Made by a program: the position numbers and the translations under genes. From an uncultured Porphyromonas sp. (GTDB taxonomy: Bacteria > Bacteroidota > Bacteroidia > Bacteroidales > Porphyromonadaceae), in NCBI GenBank assembly GCA_945875135.1, contig CAMCJO010000139.1:1-6151 (forward strand): 6,151 nt of DNA. Reading direction: 5' to 3'. Under the pieces are notes generated by a model that ran no database searches, was not told the origin of the DNA, and was given only the letters and a program-made list of their open reading frames with translations. The number at the start of each line of letters is the position of its first letter. The stretch's first letter is position 1. Below are positions 1 through 5,922 of this stretch, one piece after another.

Positions 1-824
1 AGCGAGTCAAAGTCGGTGAAGTTGGAGATGTGCGGCAGTCGCACCACCGCCACATTGAGTGTGTCGGGTCGAGGCTGCGCAGCGTAGCTATCGATGGAGA
101 CCCCATCCTCAGCATCTATCTGCATATTGGGCAGGTAAGGGAGCAGCCCCACGACTGGCACTTTGGTCAACTCCTGAATGATCTCCCGCCCCGAGTCAAA
201 GAGCGTGCTGTCGCCTCGGAACTTATTGATGATGATCCCCTTGATCGCAGCGCGCTCTGCCGGGGGCAAGAGCTCGATCGTCCCATAGAGACTGCCGAAG
301 ATCCCCCCACGCTCGATGTCTGCCACGAGGTAAACGTCAGCACCCGTACGCAGCGCCACCCGCATGTTGACAATGTCCATGGGCCATAAGTTGACCTCCG
401 AGATGCTGCCGGCACCCTCTATCACGATCGGGTTGTACTGGCTTGCTAGTCTGTCGAACGCTTTCATCGCCTCTACAAATAGCGGCTTACGCTGCTCCGC
501 ATTGAAGTAAGAGCGTGCCGACTGATTGCCCACCGCCTTGCCATTGAGGATCACCTGCGTCGTCTGATCGGCCGTCGGCTTGAGGAGGATCGGGTTCATA
601 TCGGTGTGACAAGGTATGCCACACGCCTCCGCCTGCACTGCTTGCGCACGACCTATCTCGCCCTCTTCGGGGGTGGGATAGCTATTGAGCGACATATTTT
701 GCGCCTTAAAGGGAGCGGGCTTGTACCCCTCCTGCAGCAAGATACGACAGATGCCTGTCGCCACGATGGACTTCCCTACGTCGGAGCCTGTTCCGACGAG
801 CATGATCGGCTTTAGCTTATTCAT
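1..824 (-). CDS. cobQ: Cobyric acid synthase CobQ, C-terminus cut by window edge
   Basis: This is a glutamine-dependent amidotransferase of cytosolic cobalamin synthesis. It amidates four side chains of adenosylcobyrinic acid a,c-diamide to give adenosylcobyric acid. About 274 codons are visible; the family is usually near 490 residues. The N-terminal ATP-binding domain (dethiobiotin-synthetase-like) is complete. It shows the P-loop GTGSDVGKS at residues 11-19, PFKAQNMSLNS at 38-48, EGAGSISEVNL at 136-146 and VADIERGGIFGSLYGT at 167-182. The typical entry to the GATase_3 domain (RLPHISNFTDFD) begins near residue 262. The catalytic Cys and His of that domain lie beyond the left edge. The ATG at 824 is chosen because the P-loop follows directly and because it overlaps the stop of the upstream phosphatase gene by 8 nt (ATGAATAA), which suggests translational coupling. 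It is the last visible gene of the operon. Confidence 0.96.
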   Translation of the reverse strand, partial: MNKLKPIMLVGTGSDVGKSIVATGICRILLQEGYKPAPFKAQNMSLNSYPTPEEGEIGRAQAVQAEACGIPCHTDMNPILLKPTADQTTQVILNGKAVGNQSARSYFNAEQRKPLFVEAMKAFDRLASQYNPIVIEGAGSISEVNLWPMDIVNMRVALRTGADVYLVADIERGGIFGSLYGTIELLPPAERAAIKGIIINKFRGDSTLFDSGREIIQELTKVPVVGLLPYLPNMQIDAEDGVSIDSYAAQPRPDTLNVAVVRLPHISNFTDFDS

Positions 825-1347
825 ATTGATAGATTTCTCCAAAGTTAACCTCCTGCGCCATCGCTTCGCTAGGCGAGAGCTTGCCCAGCAAAATACGATA
901 AGCGCGAATGACCCCTGCGTGCGTCACAAGCAGCGTCTCACTTTCCTTGTCTCGCTCTGCTTCAAAGTCGGCTACCCGCGCCAGTAGGTCGTCGTGACTC
1001 TCGCCGTCCGCTGTCTTAGCGTGCCAGTAGTCTGCAAACCACGCTCGTCCCGCCTCTTGCTCGTAGACCTCCTGCCAAGAGAGCCCTTCCCATGCGCCAA
1101 AGTTCAGTTCGCGCAGTCGCTCGTCCTGACAAGTGGTCAGCCCCTTGGTCAGGGCTATCGCCTCAGCGAGAACAGCACAGCGGAGCGATGGACTACTGTA
1201 GATTTTGTCTAGCTGAACCTCCCTCAGCTCTGCGACGATCTGCTGCGCATAGCGAGGGTACTCCTCCGAGAGTGGCACTTCGAGCCAGCCGTAGCAGATG
1301 CCTTTCGGTAGGGCAACAGGGGTGTGACGCACGAGGTAAAGACTCAT
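817..1347 (-). CDS. cobC: Alpha-ribazole phosphatase, CobC-type histidine phosphatase
   Basis: A 176-residue member of the histidine phosphatase (phosphoglycerate mutase-like) superfamily. In this operon it most likely removes the 5'-phosphate from alpha-ribazole phosphate or adenosylcobalamin phosphate, the last step of nucleotide-loop assembly. The visible active-site set is R7-H8 near the N-terminus (LVRHTP, with Thr where RHGE proteins have Gly), R56 in YSSPSLRC, E80 in LRELNFGAWEG, and the second histidine H143 in VTHAG. Length fits the family and no signal peptide is seen, so it should be cytosolic. The start lies 5 nt after the cobS stop, and its own stop falls inside the start of cobQ. 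The substrate is inferred from the neighbours, because sequence alone does not separate CobC from other small phosphatases. A second phosphatase domain sits at the head of the same operon. Confidence 0.9.
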   Translation of the reverse strand: MSLYLVRHTPVALPKGICYGWLEVPLSEEYPRYAQQIVAELREVQLDKIYSSPSLRCAVLAEAIALTKGLTTCQDERLRELNFGAWEGLSWQEVYEQEAGRAWFADYWHAKTADGESHDDLLARVADFEAERDKESETLLVTHAGVIRAYRILLGKLSPSEAMAQEVNFGEIYQYE

Positions 1348-1352
1348 ACCGG

Positions 1353-2138
1353 TCAGGCGTAGATAGTTACCACAAGTGTGACCAGCAGTAGCGTCAGCTC
1401 GGCCAAGCAGACAATAGCTCCCAGCACATCGCCCGTGTGTCCGCCGATACGCTTGTTGCTAATGCGCATGATCAGTAGCGACTGCCCGATCATCAGCACG
1501 GGAGCCACAACGGCAGCCTGCCAGGGCAGGAGCAAGAGGGCTAGGAGTGCCCAGACAGCCGCTATGAGTAGCGTCTTCGTAGTGACCGCTTGTCGCAGAT
1601 GCGTTGCCTTGCTCGCCTCGCCACTCTTACGTGCGTAGGTCGAGAGGCGCATCACGAGGATGGGCATCCAGCGTGCCACCACTGCCATCGCTACGATTGT
1701 CCCGATGGCGGTCTCGTAAGGTATGTAGCTCAGCAGGACGACACGGCTCATGAGGAGCATCACCAGCCCCAAGATACCGTACACGCCTGTCGAGCTGTCC
1801 TTCATAATGCGGAGCGTCGTATCCCTATCGTGATACCCGCCGAAGGCATCGCAATAGTCCGACAAGCCATCCTCATGCATCCCGCCCGTGACAACTAAGC
1901 CAACGATCACGCTCATCACCGCAGCGACAGCGCTTGGTAGATAGTAGCCAGCTAAGGCATAGATCCCCGCCATCAGCACTCCGACGATCGCACCCAGCAA
2001 AGGGAAATAGCGAAAAGACTCCCCCATCCGCTCCTCACGATACGCCACATGCCCCACTGGTATGCGGGTGTAGAAGAGTAGCGAGAGACGAAGTAGGTCC
2101 CACTCAGAGCGTATCGTGCGTAGCAGGTGCGTAGCCAT
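1353..2138 (-). CDS. cobS: Adenosylcobinamide-GDP ribazoletransferase CobS (cobalamin synthase)
   Basis: This integral membrane enzyme joins adenosylcobinamide-GDP with alpha-ribazole (or its 5'-phosphate) to give adenosylcobalamin (phosphate) and GMP. At 261 residues it has normal family length. Family hallmarks are FYTRIP at residues 22-27, the acidic signature GGMHEDGLSDYCDAFGG at 85-101 (H88, E89, D90, D94 and D97, probably metal and substrate binding), and GGHTGDVLGA at 232-241. Hydrophobic stretches that look like membrane helices lie near 46-66, 69-85, 120-139, 143-163, 189-224 (possibly two) and 239-260. It starts 4 nt after the cobT stop and ends 5 nt before the phosphatase gene. The Met at 2138 is the natural start, given the conserved basic, amphipathic N-terminus and the tight spacing. 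Confidence 0.96.
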   Translation of the reverse strand: MATHLLRTIRSEWDLLRLSLLFYTRIPVGHVAYREERMGESFRYFPLLGAIVGVLMAGIYALAGYYLPSAVAAVMSVIVGLVVTGGMHEDGLSDYCDAFGGYHDRDTTLRIMKDSSTGVYGILGLVMLLMSRVVLLSYIPYETAIGTIVAMAVVARWMPILVMRLSTYARKSGEASKATHLRQAVTTKTLLIAAVWALLALLLLPWQAAVVAPVLMIGQSLLIMRISNKRIGGHTGDVLGAIVCLAELTLLLVTLVVTIYA

Positions 2139-2142
2139 AGCC

Positions 2143-3150
2143 TTACTTGTCTACACGATAGACCGCCGCATCGTCAAAGCCGCGCATATTGTTCATAAAG
2201 GCAACGGCCGACTGAATGATCGGATAGGCAACAAGTGCTCCCGTACCCTCACCGAGGCGCATACCGAGCGACAAGATAGCCTCTCCACCTAGGTAGTCGA
2301 TCATCGCTTGGTGTCCTGGCTCTTCGGAGGTGTGAGCGAAGAGTACATTGTCCACAATACGTGGCTCCATCTCGTGTGCCACCATAAAGGCTGAGGTAGC
2401 GATCACACCATCTGCAAGGATCAGCATACCCCTCTTATACGCCTCTAGGACACCGCCACAGATGGCGGCAATCTCTAGCCCGCCCATCTGCGACAATAGC
2501 TCCATAGGACTCTGCGGATTGTAGCGTGCAGCCACCGCCTCGAGCACCTTCGCCTTATGCTCTAGCCCCGAGCCACGCAGTCCCGAGCCTGGGCCAATGA
2601 TCGAGGCGATAGAGCGTCCCGTGATCTTGTGTAGGATCAGCGTCGCTGGTGAAGTATTGCCGATGCCCATTTCGCCGAAGGCGATCACATTAGACCCGCG
2701 CTCCGCCTCTTGCGCCACACACTGAGCACCGATTAGCATCGCCTCAGCACACTCCTCGGTCGTCATAGCTGGCTCGTGAAGCATATTGCGAGTGCCGTGC
2801 ATCACCTTAGCCGACTCGATACGACAAGCCTCAGGGAAGTCGTAGTCGACGCCCACATCGATGACACGCAGGCGAAAGCCATTTTGTCGTGCCAAGACAC
2901 TACAAGCCCCACCGCCCGAAACAAAGTTGATGCATTGCTGCCACGTGATCTCCTTAGGACACGGGCTCACGCCCTCCTCAACGATTCCATGATCTGCAGC
3001 CATCACGAGCAGCACAGGGTCGATCAACTGAGGCGTCACGCTATGCTGTATCATGCCCACCTTGTAGGCGATGCGCTCTAGCTGCCCCAGCGAACCCTTT
3101 GGCTTCGTGCGGCTGTCGATCCGCTCTTGTAGTTCCTCCTCAAAAGTCAT
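2143..3150 (-). CDS. cobT: Nicotinate-nucleotide-dimethylbenzimidazole phosphoribosyltransferase CobT
   Basis: This cytosolic enzyme moves the phosphoribosyl group from nicotinate mononucleotide to the lower-ligand base, usually 5,6-dimethylbenzimidazole, giving alpha-ribazole 5'-phosphate. At 335 residues it is close to the usual 340-360. Motifs run in the expected order: RTKPKGSLGQLE at 14-25, AADHGIVEEGVSPCPKEIT at 51-69, NFVSGGGACSVLAR at 75-88, GEMGIGNTSPA at 159-169, GPGSGL at 186-191 and LGMRLGEGTGA at 295-305. E301 matches the general base that is Glu317 in the Salmonella enzyme. The base it really uses cannot be read from the sequence, and CobT enzymes are often permissive. The start lies 6 nt after the stop of the fused phosphatase-CobU gene, and the region just before it is A/T-rich with GAGAG but no strong ribosome binding site. 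Confidence 0.97.
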   Translation of the reverse strand: MTFEEELQERIDSRTKPKGSLGQLERIAYKVGMIQHSVTPQLIDPVLLVMAADHGIVEEGVSPCPKEITWQQCINFVSGGGACSVLARQNGFRLRVIDVGVDYDFPEACRIESAKVMHGTRNMLHEPAMTTEECAEAMLIGAQCVAQEAERGSNVIAFGEMGIGNTSPATLILHKITGRSIASIIGPGSGLRGSGLEHKAKVLEAVAARYNPQSPMELLSQMGGLEIAAICGGVLEAYKRGMLILADGVIATSAFMVAHEMEPRIVDNVLFAHTSEEPGHQAMIDYLGGEAILSLGMRLGEGTGALVAYPIIQSAVAFMNNMRGFDDAAVYRVDK

Positions 3151-3156
3151 ATCTCT

Positions 3157-4227
3157 CTATAAATCTGAAATTAGTTCCGTCCGCAAAGCTCTGCCAGAGA
3201 CCATCAAGTAAGCTTCGTCGGCCGTGGTAGAGATATATTGGTTGACCCACCCCTGCAGATCTACGAAAGCTCGTGAACCCGCATCGGGAGCGTGCAGGCT
3301 CATGCCGATCTCGTTGCTCACCACGATGAGCGTATCCGCCTCGCAGTGATGTAGCAGCTGCTGCCACTCACGACGCGCCTCGCTGAGCGACGCCTCAGCG
3401 TCAAACTCCAGGTCACTGTATATATTTGTCAGCCACAGCGTCACGCAGTCGATCAGGACGACACGCCCTGCTATCTGCGTCCGGCTCAGGTAGCGCGGCT
3501 CCTCGATAGTAGTCCACTCAGGTCCTCGATCCGCTTGGTGACGCGCTATGCGACGCTCGAAGTCCTCGTCCCAGTGACGTGCCGTAGCAAGGTATATCGG
3601 CCGGTCAGAGAGCGAGCGCGCCAGTCGCTGGGCGTAGCCACTCTTGCCACTGCGTTGCCCACCCGATATGTAGATCACCCGCGGACGCTTGCAGAGCTTA
3701 CCCTCCTCGTATAGGCGGTAGTCCCCATTGGGTAGGAAAGTGATCTCCTCCACCTTGTCTAGAGGTCCGCCCTGGAGCAATGCCTCTAGCACCCTCATGG
3801 TGAAGCCGTGCCCCATGAGCAGAACCAGATCCTCTGTATTGCTGTGCCGCTGCTTTAACTCCTCCAGGAAGCTCTGCAGACGCTCCGCAATAGCCTCCAC
3901 CGTCTCGATCTCGTGTGGCTCCTCCTCTAGTGGCGGGAGCTCAACAAAGGGGCGCCCCTCCCATCGTCCGAAGGCACGCTCGCGCAGTCGTTCGTCCAGC
4001 ACCAAAGGAGCCTTACAGCCACTCGACGACATCATCAGCTCAGCCGAGCGACGTGCCCGTAGCTGATCGCTACTATATATATGTATGATGGGGCATCCCT
4101 TCAGTCTGTCCCCCAACTGTAGACATTGCGCCACCCCTCGTCGGGTCAGCGTGCCTGCTGTCTGCCCCTGACAGATAGAGCGCAGGTTCTCCTCCGTCTC
4201 TCCGTGACGTGCTATAAGCAATCGCAT
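3157..4227 (-). CDS. cobU: Histidine phosphatase-CobU fusion protein (kinase/guanylyltransferase)
   Basis: One 356-residue frame carries two domains. Residues 1-178 form a histidine phosphatase with a full active-site set: RHGE at 7-10 (H8), R57 in YSSDQLRA, E83 in LRERAFGRWEG and H140 in MGHG. Residues 183-356 form CobU, which phosphorylates adenosylcobinamide and then transfers GMP to it. The P-loop GGQRSGKS is at 189-196, H230 in RIARH aligns with the guanylylated His46 of Salmonella CobU, DCVTLWLTN is at 260-268, and VSNEIGM followed by VNQ and ADEAYLMVSG covers 303-345. The short linker has no Met; GTG at codon 184 is the only plausible internal start. It is the first gene of the operon, 6 nt before cobT. 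The phosphatase half could be an alpha-ribazole phosphatase, but its substrate is unproven. The CobU assignment is secure. Confidence 0.95.
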   Translation of the reverse strand: MRLLIARHGETEENLRSICQGQTAGTLTRRGVAQCLQLGDRLKGCPIIHIYSSDQLRARRSAELMMSSSGCKAPLVLDERLRERAFGRWEGRPFVELPPLEEEPHEIETVEAIAERLQSFLEELKQRHSNTEDLVLLMGHGFTMRVLEALLQGGPLDKVEEITFLPNGDYRLYEEGKLCKRPRVIYISGGQRSGKSGYAQRLARSLSDRPIYLATARHWDEDFERRIARHQADRGPEWTTIEEPRYLSRTQIAGRVVLIDCVTLWLTNIYSDLEFDAEASLSEARREWQQLLHHCEADTLIVVSNEIGMSLHAPDAGSRAFVDLQGWVNQYISTTADEAYLMVSGRALRTELISDL

Positions 4228-4244
4228 AGATCAGTCTCTAGATT

Positions 4245-4267
4245 AAAAAGGCTCCTTACAGAAGCCT
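4245..4267 (-). promoter_or_regulatory. Short leader hairpin with U-run before the cob operon
   Basis: Read on the minus strand, AGGCT (4267-4263) pairs with AGCCT (4253-4249). Two more pairs are possible after one mismatch, and TTTTT follows at 4249-4245. It lies about 20-40 nt before the start codon of the first cob gene and near the predicted transcript start. It could be a weak attenuator or a 5'-end stabilising stem. The stem is short and chance cannot be excluded. Confidence 0.25.
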
Positions 4268-4271
4268 CATG

Positions 4272-4279
4272 CAAAGGTA
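4272..4279 (-). promoter_or_regulatory. Candidate -7 box of the cob operon promoter
   Basis: The minus strand reads TACCTTTG, a full match to the Bacteroidota -7 consensus TAnnTTTG. It would start transcription near 4266, giving a leader of about 40 nt ahead of the fused cobU gene. No clear TTG -33 element is seen at the expected distance; that position falls inside the 7-bp repeat array. Confidence 0.55.
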
Positions 4280-4285
4280 ACGAAT

Positions 4286-4348
4286 TTAGCGGTTAGCTGT
4301 TAGCTATTGGCTGTTAGCCGTTAGCCTTTGGCTGTTGGCTGTTGGCTA
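4286..4348. repeat. Nine tandem degenerate 7-bp repeats (TTRGCYN)
   Basis: Nine back-to-back 7-mers fill 63 bp without a gap: TTAGCGG, TTAGCTG, TTAGCTA, TTGGCTG, TTAGCCG, TTAGCCT, TTGGCTG, TTGGCTG, TTGGCTA. Positions 1, 2, 4 and 5 (TT-GC) are the same in every copy. Position 3 is A or G, position 6 is C or T except for G in the first copy, and position 7 is free. The array begins 6 bp upstream of the cob -7 box, so it covers the place where a -33 element and any regulator sites would lie. It is noncoding on both strands as far as I can see. Confidence 0.9.
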
Positions 4349-4417
4349 GTGCTACTAGTGCTACTAGAGCCCCTAGCACTCCGATAGCTCCGATCCCTCC
4401 GATCGCCAACAGCCAAC
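4334..4417. repeat. 13-bp perfect inverted repeat enclosing 9-bp repeats
   Basis: The end of the 7-mer array, 4334-4346 (GTTGGCTGTTGGC), is exactly the reverse complement of 4405-4417 (GCCAACAGCCAAC). The 58-bp spacer holds two exact copies of GTGCTACTA (4349-4357 and 4358-4366) and three copies of CTCCGATNN (4379-4387, 4388-4396, 4397-4405). A smaller inverted pair, AGTGCTA (4357-4363) with TAGCACT (4374-4380), nests inside. The region could form a branched hairpin in RNA or a cruciform in DNA. It may also act as a terminator for read-through from either side, but no T-run follows the stem. Confidence 0.8.
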
Positions 4418-4443
4418 CGCCCTCCTATTTCCGAGATGTTTAT

Positions 4444-4451
4444 TATCTTTG
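4444..4451 (+). promoter_or_regulatory. Candidate -7 box of the lipoprotein-thioredoxin operon
   Basis: TATCTTTG matches the Bacteroidota consensus TAnnTTTG. It lies 39 nt before the ATG at 4491, which gives a leader of about 30-35 nt. The -33 position holds only a T-rich stretch (CTATTTCC) and no clear TTG. Confidence 0.5.
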
Positions 4452-4490
4452 GCGGTGTTAAACGACTTCAAAACTTAACCAGACATTCCA

Positions 4491-5254
4491 ATGAAAGCAA
4501 CTTATCTATCACTCACACTAGCTCTCATCTCGCTAGTCCTCTTTACATCTTGTGGTCCTGATGCCAACAAGCCCACACCCAATGTAAACAGCATCACCCT
4601 CCAGAAGACCGTTGCCACCCTGCAGCCTGGAGAGACGCTAGAGCTCATCGCCACCGTCTCACCAGCTGATGCTACCGTGACCTTCTCAACAGACAGCCCT
4701 GCCGTCGCTACCGTTTGTAAGAAGGGCGTCGTCAAGGCTATAGCTCCTGGCACAGCTACCATCACGGCTCAGGCCAGTGACAAGAAGGCTACCTGCACCA
4801 TCACTGTCGTTGAGGGCAAGAACGTTTCCATCTTTAACAAGCTAGATGGCAAGAAGTACCCCTCAGGGAGCACCATTGACTACGTAGCCACTATAACTAA
4901 GGAGGAGGCTGAGTTCTATAGCATAGACCTCCTCTTTAGCGTCATCAAGACGATGAACTACACGGCCGAGCTAACCTTTGACAATGAGTTCGATGGATCG
5001 ATCTGCATAGGACAGTGCCAGATGGTCGAGAAGGTAAAGTCCTATAAGGTTGACGAGCCTGTCGAGTTCACTGCTGATAGCGAGGAGGGACCCGTCAAGA
5101 AGAAGGGTGAGATGACCAGTAGATGGCTCGACTTCGCTCTCTCCACACCAGTTGGTGAGACCTACAAGAACCGCGTCACCATCAAGCTCTTCCCTGAGGA
5201 TGGAAGCGAGACGCTCTCATGGGTGATCAACGTCGCACTCACTGTCAAGTAACA
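4491..5254 (+). CDS. Big_2 Ig-like lipoprotein with unrecognised C-terminal domain
   Basis: The 253-residue product (stop codon at 5250-5252) is a predicted exported lipoprotein. Residues 1-20 are a signal peptide with a lipobox LFTS-C21, the site of lipid attachment. Residues 32-106 form a bacterial Ig-like domain of the Big_2 type: SITLQ, the strand pair around LQPGETLELIATVSPADAT, then GVVKAIAPGTATITA and TCTITV. Residues 110-253 look like a second beta-rich domain that I do not recognise; it ends with WVINVALTVK, suggesting a beta-sandwich. Besides C21 there are four cysteines: C76, C102, C172 and C176 (CIGQC). There is no clear acidic surface-export signal after C21. It sits 29 nt before a thioredoxin-like gene, probably on one transcript. 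Its role is unknown; cell-surface or periplasmic binding is plausible. Confidence 0.88.
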
Positions 5255-5281
5255 TACACACCTAAATCAACAGACACAGAT

Positions 5282-5776
5282 ATGAAGCACGTTCTAACTA
5301 TCCTACTATCCCTCATAGTAGTCACCATAGCGCAGGCGCAGCTACCCCAAGTCGAGCTCAAGGATCTACAAAACAACGTAGTCAACACGAGCGAGCTAAG
5401 CAACGATGGTAAGCCCTTTATCATCTCGTTCTTTGCCACCTGGTGCAAGCCTTGTCTCCGTGAGCTCAAGGCAATACACGAGGAGTATGTAGACTGGCAG
5501 GAGGAGACGGGCGTCAAGCTCATTGCAGTCTCGATCGATGAGGGGCAAAACGCTGACCGCGTCAAGCCGCTTGTTGATGCCCTCGGCTTTGAGTACGAAG
5601 TCTTACTAGATCCTAATGGAGACTTCAAGCGAGCTATGAATGTCAATATGATCCCCCACGTCTTCGTCATCGACGGCAAGGGGCGTGTCGCATTCTCTCA
5701 TAGCGGATACACCGAAGGCGGTGAGCAAGAGCTGATCGCTAAGGTGCGTGAGCTACTACAAAACACTGAAGAGTAA
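5282..5776 (+). CDS. Secreted TlpA/ResA-like thiol-disulfide oxidoreductase
   Basis: A 164-residue thioredoxin-fold protein of the TlpA/ResA/AhpC-TSA group, expected to reduce or exchange disulfides outside the cytoplasm. Residues 1-20 are a signal peptide (hydrophobic LTILLSLIVVTIA, then AQAQ). There is no lipobox, so the protein should be soluble in the periplasm. The active site is WCKPC (C55 and C58) in FFATWCKPCLRELKA. A central insert (SIDEGQNADRVKPLVDALGF, 84-103) is typical of the TlpA group, and the cis-proline is P125 in MIPHVFVID. An in-frame ATG at 5219 lies inside the lipoprotein gene and would put a charged stretch before the signal peptide, so 5282 is chosen. Partner proteins are unknown. 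The cysteine-containing lipoprotein just upstream is one candidate. A strong hairpin follows the stop. Confidence 0.93.
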   Translation: MKHVLTILLSLIVVTIAQAQLPQVELKDLQNNVVNTSELSNDGKPFIISFFATWCKPCLRELKAIHEEYVDWQEETGVKLIAVSIDEGQNADRVKPLVDALGFEYEVLLDPNGDFKRAMNVNMIPHVFVIDGKGRVAFSHSGYTEGGEQELIAKVRELLQNTEE

Positions 5777-5801
5777 CTAGATAATTTCATAGCGCAAAGT
5801 A

Positions 5802-5852
5802 AGAGGAGAGACCTAGCACCCTAATGCTAGCATCTCTCCTCTGAAATGTTTT
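5802..5852 (+). terminator. Two-tier hairpin, probable terminator after the thioredoxin gene
   Basis: AGAGGAGAGA (5802-5811) pairs perfectly with TCTCTCCTCT (5833-5842). Inside it CTAGCA (5813-5818) pairs with TGCTAG (5825-5830) around the loop CCCTAA, with a 1 nt/2 nt internal bulge between the two tiers. TTTT follows at 5849-5852, 6 nt after the stem, so the U-run is weak for a classic intrinsic terminator. Its place 25 nt after the stop codon supports a role in transcript ending or 3'-end protection. Confidence 0.7.
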
Positions 5853-5922
5853 GACAAGCTAACCGGCTCTAATCAACGACCTCTCTTTATTTTTTCAATC
5901 CTCTTTATTAGACACTGACTAT

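Larger units (their letters stand above)
4228..4490. other. Divergent intergenic region between cob operon and lipoprotein gene
   Basis: These 263 bp hold no gene that I can support. From left to right they contain the cob leader with a weak hairpin, the cob -7 box, the 7-bp repeat array, the 9-bp repeats with their enclosing inverted repeat, and the -7 box of the lipoprotein gene. I looked for the cobalamin riboswitch B12 box (GCCACTG on the cob sense strand) and did not find it. Confidence 0.8.

Noticed and set aside
30..389. Open frame on the plus strand across the cobQ gene
   Set aside because: It is antisense to a clear CobQ coding region with conserved motifs, and its translation resembles no protein family.
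3140..3367. 75-codon minus-strand frame across the cobU-cobT junction
   Set aside because: It is in a different frame from the well-conserved C-terminus of CobU, and its product is rich in Arg and Gly with no domain signal.
4286..4417. Possible CRISPR array in the repeat island
   Set aside because: Units of 7 and 9 bp are contiguous with no spacers of even length, and no cas gene is nearby.
4502..4765. Minus-strand open frame opposite the lipoprotein gene
   Set aside because: The plus-strand frame has a signal peptide, lipobox and Ig-like domain. The opposite frame has no start context or recognisable features.
5219..5281. Upstream in-frame ATG for the thioredoxin-like gene
   Set aside because: It lies inside the lipoprotein gene and would put a polar, charged stretch before the signal peptide. 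The ATG at 5282 gives a normal exported protein.
5851..5856. TTGACA, a perfect sigma70-type -35 box
   Set aside because: Bacteroidota promoters do not use this element, and no matching -10 box lies 16-18 bp downstream. It overlaps the tail of the terminator.
5880..5911. Imperfect direct repeat CCTCTCTTTATT / CCTCTTTATTA before the last gene
   Set aside because: Only two short T-rich copies, easily due to base composition in a leader region.
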